Assembly (NCBI GenBank): GCA_003490025.1
Contig: DNJC01000030.1
Location: 1-5,566 of the forward strand
From: Geobacter sp.
GTDB lineage: Bacteria > Desulfobacterota > Desulfuromonadia > Geobacterales > Geobacteraceae
Direction of reading: 5' to 3'
Length of the DNA stretch: 5,566 nt
The position numbers and the translations under genes were made by a program. Position 1 is the first letter of the stretch; every line of letters begins with the position of its first letter. The notes under the pieces were generated by a model that saw only the letters and a program-made list of their open reading frames with translations, did not search any database and was not told the origin of the DNA. Of the stretch, positions 4,582 to 5,566 are shown piece after piece.

Positions 4582-5471
4582 TACTGACGGACCGGGTGAA
4601 CGCGGAACTCGCCGGGATGAGACTGGACGACGCGGCCAAGGCGCTCTTCCCCCAGCTCTCCAAGGGGGAGATCAAGAGGATCGTGGACTGGGGCGGCTGC
4701 TACCTCTCGCAGGTGCTGGTGCGCGTGGCGTCGCGCGGCGTGAAGGAGGGGGACGAGATCGCCCTGGGGGTCATGGAGCCGGAGCGCTGCATCGAACTGG
4801 CTTACCGCAAGGAGCAGCTCCTTTACGAGGACAAGGATTTCGTGGCGGTGTACAAGGCGGACGGGTTCAACAGCCAGCGTACCCCGTACCAGTTGAAGGG
4901 AACCGTCGAGTACGCGGTCGACTGTTACCTGAAGGGGATCGGTCTGCGGGACGGGGCCCGCGTGGTGCACCGGCTGGACCGAGGGACCAGCGGGTGCATG
5001 TTCTTCCCTAAGCACAAGCAGGCGGCGACCTTTATCTCGAAGCTTCTCAAGGATGGGAAGGTGCAGAAGACGTACTGGGCGCTGGTGTCGGGATCGCCGG
5101 ACGAGCTCCAGTGGAGCGTGAACGCGCCGCTTGGCAAGGTGAGCAAGTTCCGCTACGGCGTGGCGCTGGACGGGAAACCGGCCCGCACGCTGTTCCAGGT
5201 CGTGGGGGAGGGGAGAGGGGTGACCGCCGTGGAGGCGAAGCCTCTCACCGGCCGGACCCACCAGATCCGCGTGCACCTGGCGCATTCCGGTTTCCCCATC
5301 ATCGGGGACGAGAACTATGGCGGCATCCCGGCCTCCCGCATGATGCTGCACTGCCGCGGCATGCGCTTCATCAACGCGAAGGGGAAGATCGTAGAGGCGT
5401 TGGCGCCGGTGGACGGGGAGTTCGCGCTTGCCGCGCCGGAAGAGTTGCTGGAGTTGCAGGGGGCAGGTTAA
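4578..5471 (+). CDS. RluA-family RNA pseudouridine synthase
   Basis: This enzyme isomerises uridine to pseudouridine in rRNA or tRNA. An N-terminal S4-like RNA-binding domain (about 14-62, RLDDAAKALFPQLSKGEIKR...VKEGDEI) precedes the catalytic domain. The catalytic motif HRLDRGTSG lies at 131-139 with the nucleophilic Asp134. The conserved TYWALVSG (165-172), GRTHQIRVHL (225-234), PIIGDENYGG (240-249) and MLHCRGMRF (256-264) follow in the right order. At 297 aa it has normal RluA/RluC/RluD-type length and is complete. Its ATG overlaps the Nudix stop codon, and AGAGG within the Nudix 3' end serves as ribosome-binding site about 8 nt upstream, so the two form a tight operon. The modified site (rRNA position versus tRNA) cannot be assigned from sequence alone, so I give no gene symbol. 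Confidence 0.93.
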   Translation: MILTDRVNAELAGMRLDDAAKALFPQLSKGEIKRIVDWGGCYLSQVLVRVASRGVKEGDEIALGVMEPERCIELAYRKEQLLYEDKDFVAVYKADGFNSQRTPYQLKGTVEYAVDCYLKGIGLRDGARVVHRLDRGTSGCMFFPKHKQAATFISKLLKDGKVQKTYWALVSGSPDELQWSVNAPLGKVSKFRYGVALDGKPARTLFQVVGEGRGVTAVEAKPLTGRTHQIRVHLAHSGFPIIGDENYGGIPASRMMLHCRGMRFINAKGKIVEALAPVDGEFALAAPEELLELQGAG

Positions 5472-5479
5472 TCCAATCA

Positions 5480-5502
5480 CCCCTCGCCCTTCGGGAGAGG
5501 GG
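5480..5502. repeat. short palindromic repeat, copy 2
   Basis: The plus strand reads CCCCTC-G-CCC, loop TTC, GGG-A-GAGGGG: the same 6-bp stem, single mismatch, 3-bp stem and 3-nt loop as the copy at 1089-1111. It begins 8 bp after the stop codon of the pseudouridine synthase gene and would form a stable 3' hairpin on the operon mRNA. No T tract follows, so Rho-independent termination is not evident. Confidence 0.75.
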
Positions 5503-5508
5503 AGGGAA

Positions 5509-5532
5509 GAGGGGATGTAAGAGGGGATGTAA
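5509..5532. repeat. 12-bp perfect tandem duplication
   Basis: GAGGGGATGTAA occurs twice back to back (5509-5520 and 5521-5532), with two matching A residues preceding the first unit. It abuts the palindromic repeat copy 2 and looks like a replication-slippage duplication of its flank. The remaining 34 bases to the window edge show no recognisable feature. Confidence 0.8.
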
Positions 5533-5566
5533 GCGACAAATGGCGGCAGGAATGATGGGCTCGCAA

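Noticed and set aside
4458..5480. 340-residue minus-strand open frame opposite the pseudouridine synthase gene
   Set aside because: It is long only because the GC-rich sense gene lacks stops in this antisense frame. It has no domain and spans two genuine genes.

Overview
This is a GC-rich bacterial chromosomal window of mostly housekeeping genes. It looks like Geobacter or a close relative (Geomonas/Citrifermentans, Desulfuromonadota). That placement is an inference from gene content, protein style and the G/C-rich intergenic palindromes; no marker gene fixes it.

Layout. The left part (1-2719) reads entirely on the minus strand. In transcription order it holds an atypical SDR/NDUFA9-like NAD(P)-binding protein (2719-1832), a long imperfect palindrome (about 1685-1810), nikR with its own strong promoter (1571-1152), a short palindromic repeat, tadA (993-481), a small unrecognised protein (410-150), and a tRNA-Ser(CGA) with a clear sigma70-type promoter. 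The tRNA runs off the left edge. The middle part has a rubrerythrin-like ferritin-family gene on the plus strand (2872-3348). It is convergent with a SlyD-like FKBP prolyl isomerase on the minus strand (3888-3436), and the two share a textbook bidirectional terminator. The right part is a two-gene plus-strand operon, a Nudix ADP-ribose-pyrophosphatase-like hydrolase followed by an RluA-family pseudouridine synthase, coupled by an ATGA overlap. It is followed by a second copy of the short palindromic repeat and a small tandem duplication.

How the genes relate. TadA, tRNA-Ser and the RluA-type enzyme belong to the tRNA/rRNA supply and modification machinery, and a tRNA-Ser near tadA is a familiar bacterial arrangement. 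NikR (nickel-responsive repressor) and the SlyD-like protein could both touch nickel: the FKBP carries an unusual Cys/His cluster inside its FKBP domain and lacks the usual metal-binding tail. They are separate transcription units with unrelated genes between them, so a shared role is only a hypothesis.

I see no CRISPR array, transposase, prophage, defence system or clearly novel multi-gene system. The points most worth a second look are in the DNA between genes: the roughly 126-bp palindrome built of 10-bp quasi-repeats, two copies of a hairpin with identical architecture, and perfect or near-perfect dyads at the promoters of nikR and the ferritin-like gene. The Cys/His insert of the FKBP is the most interesting protein feature.
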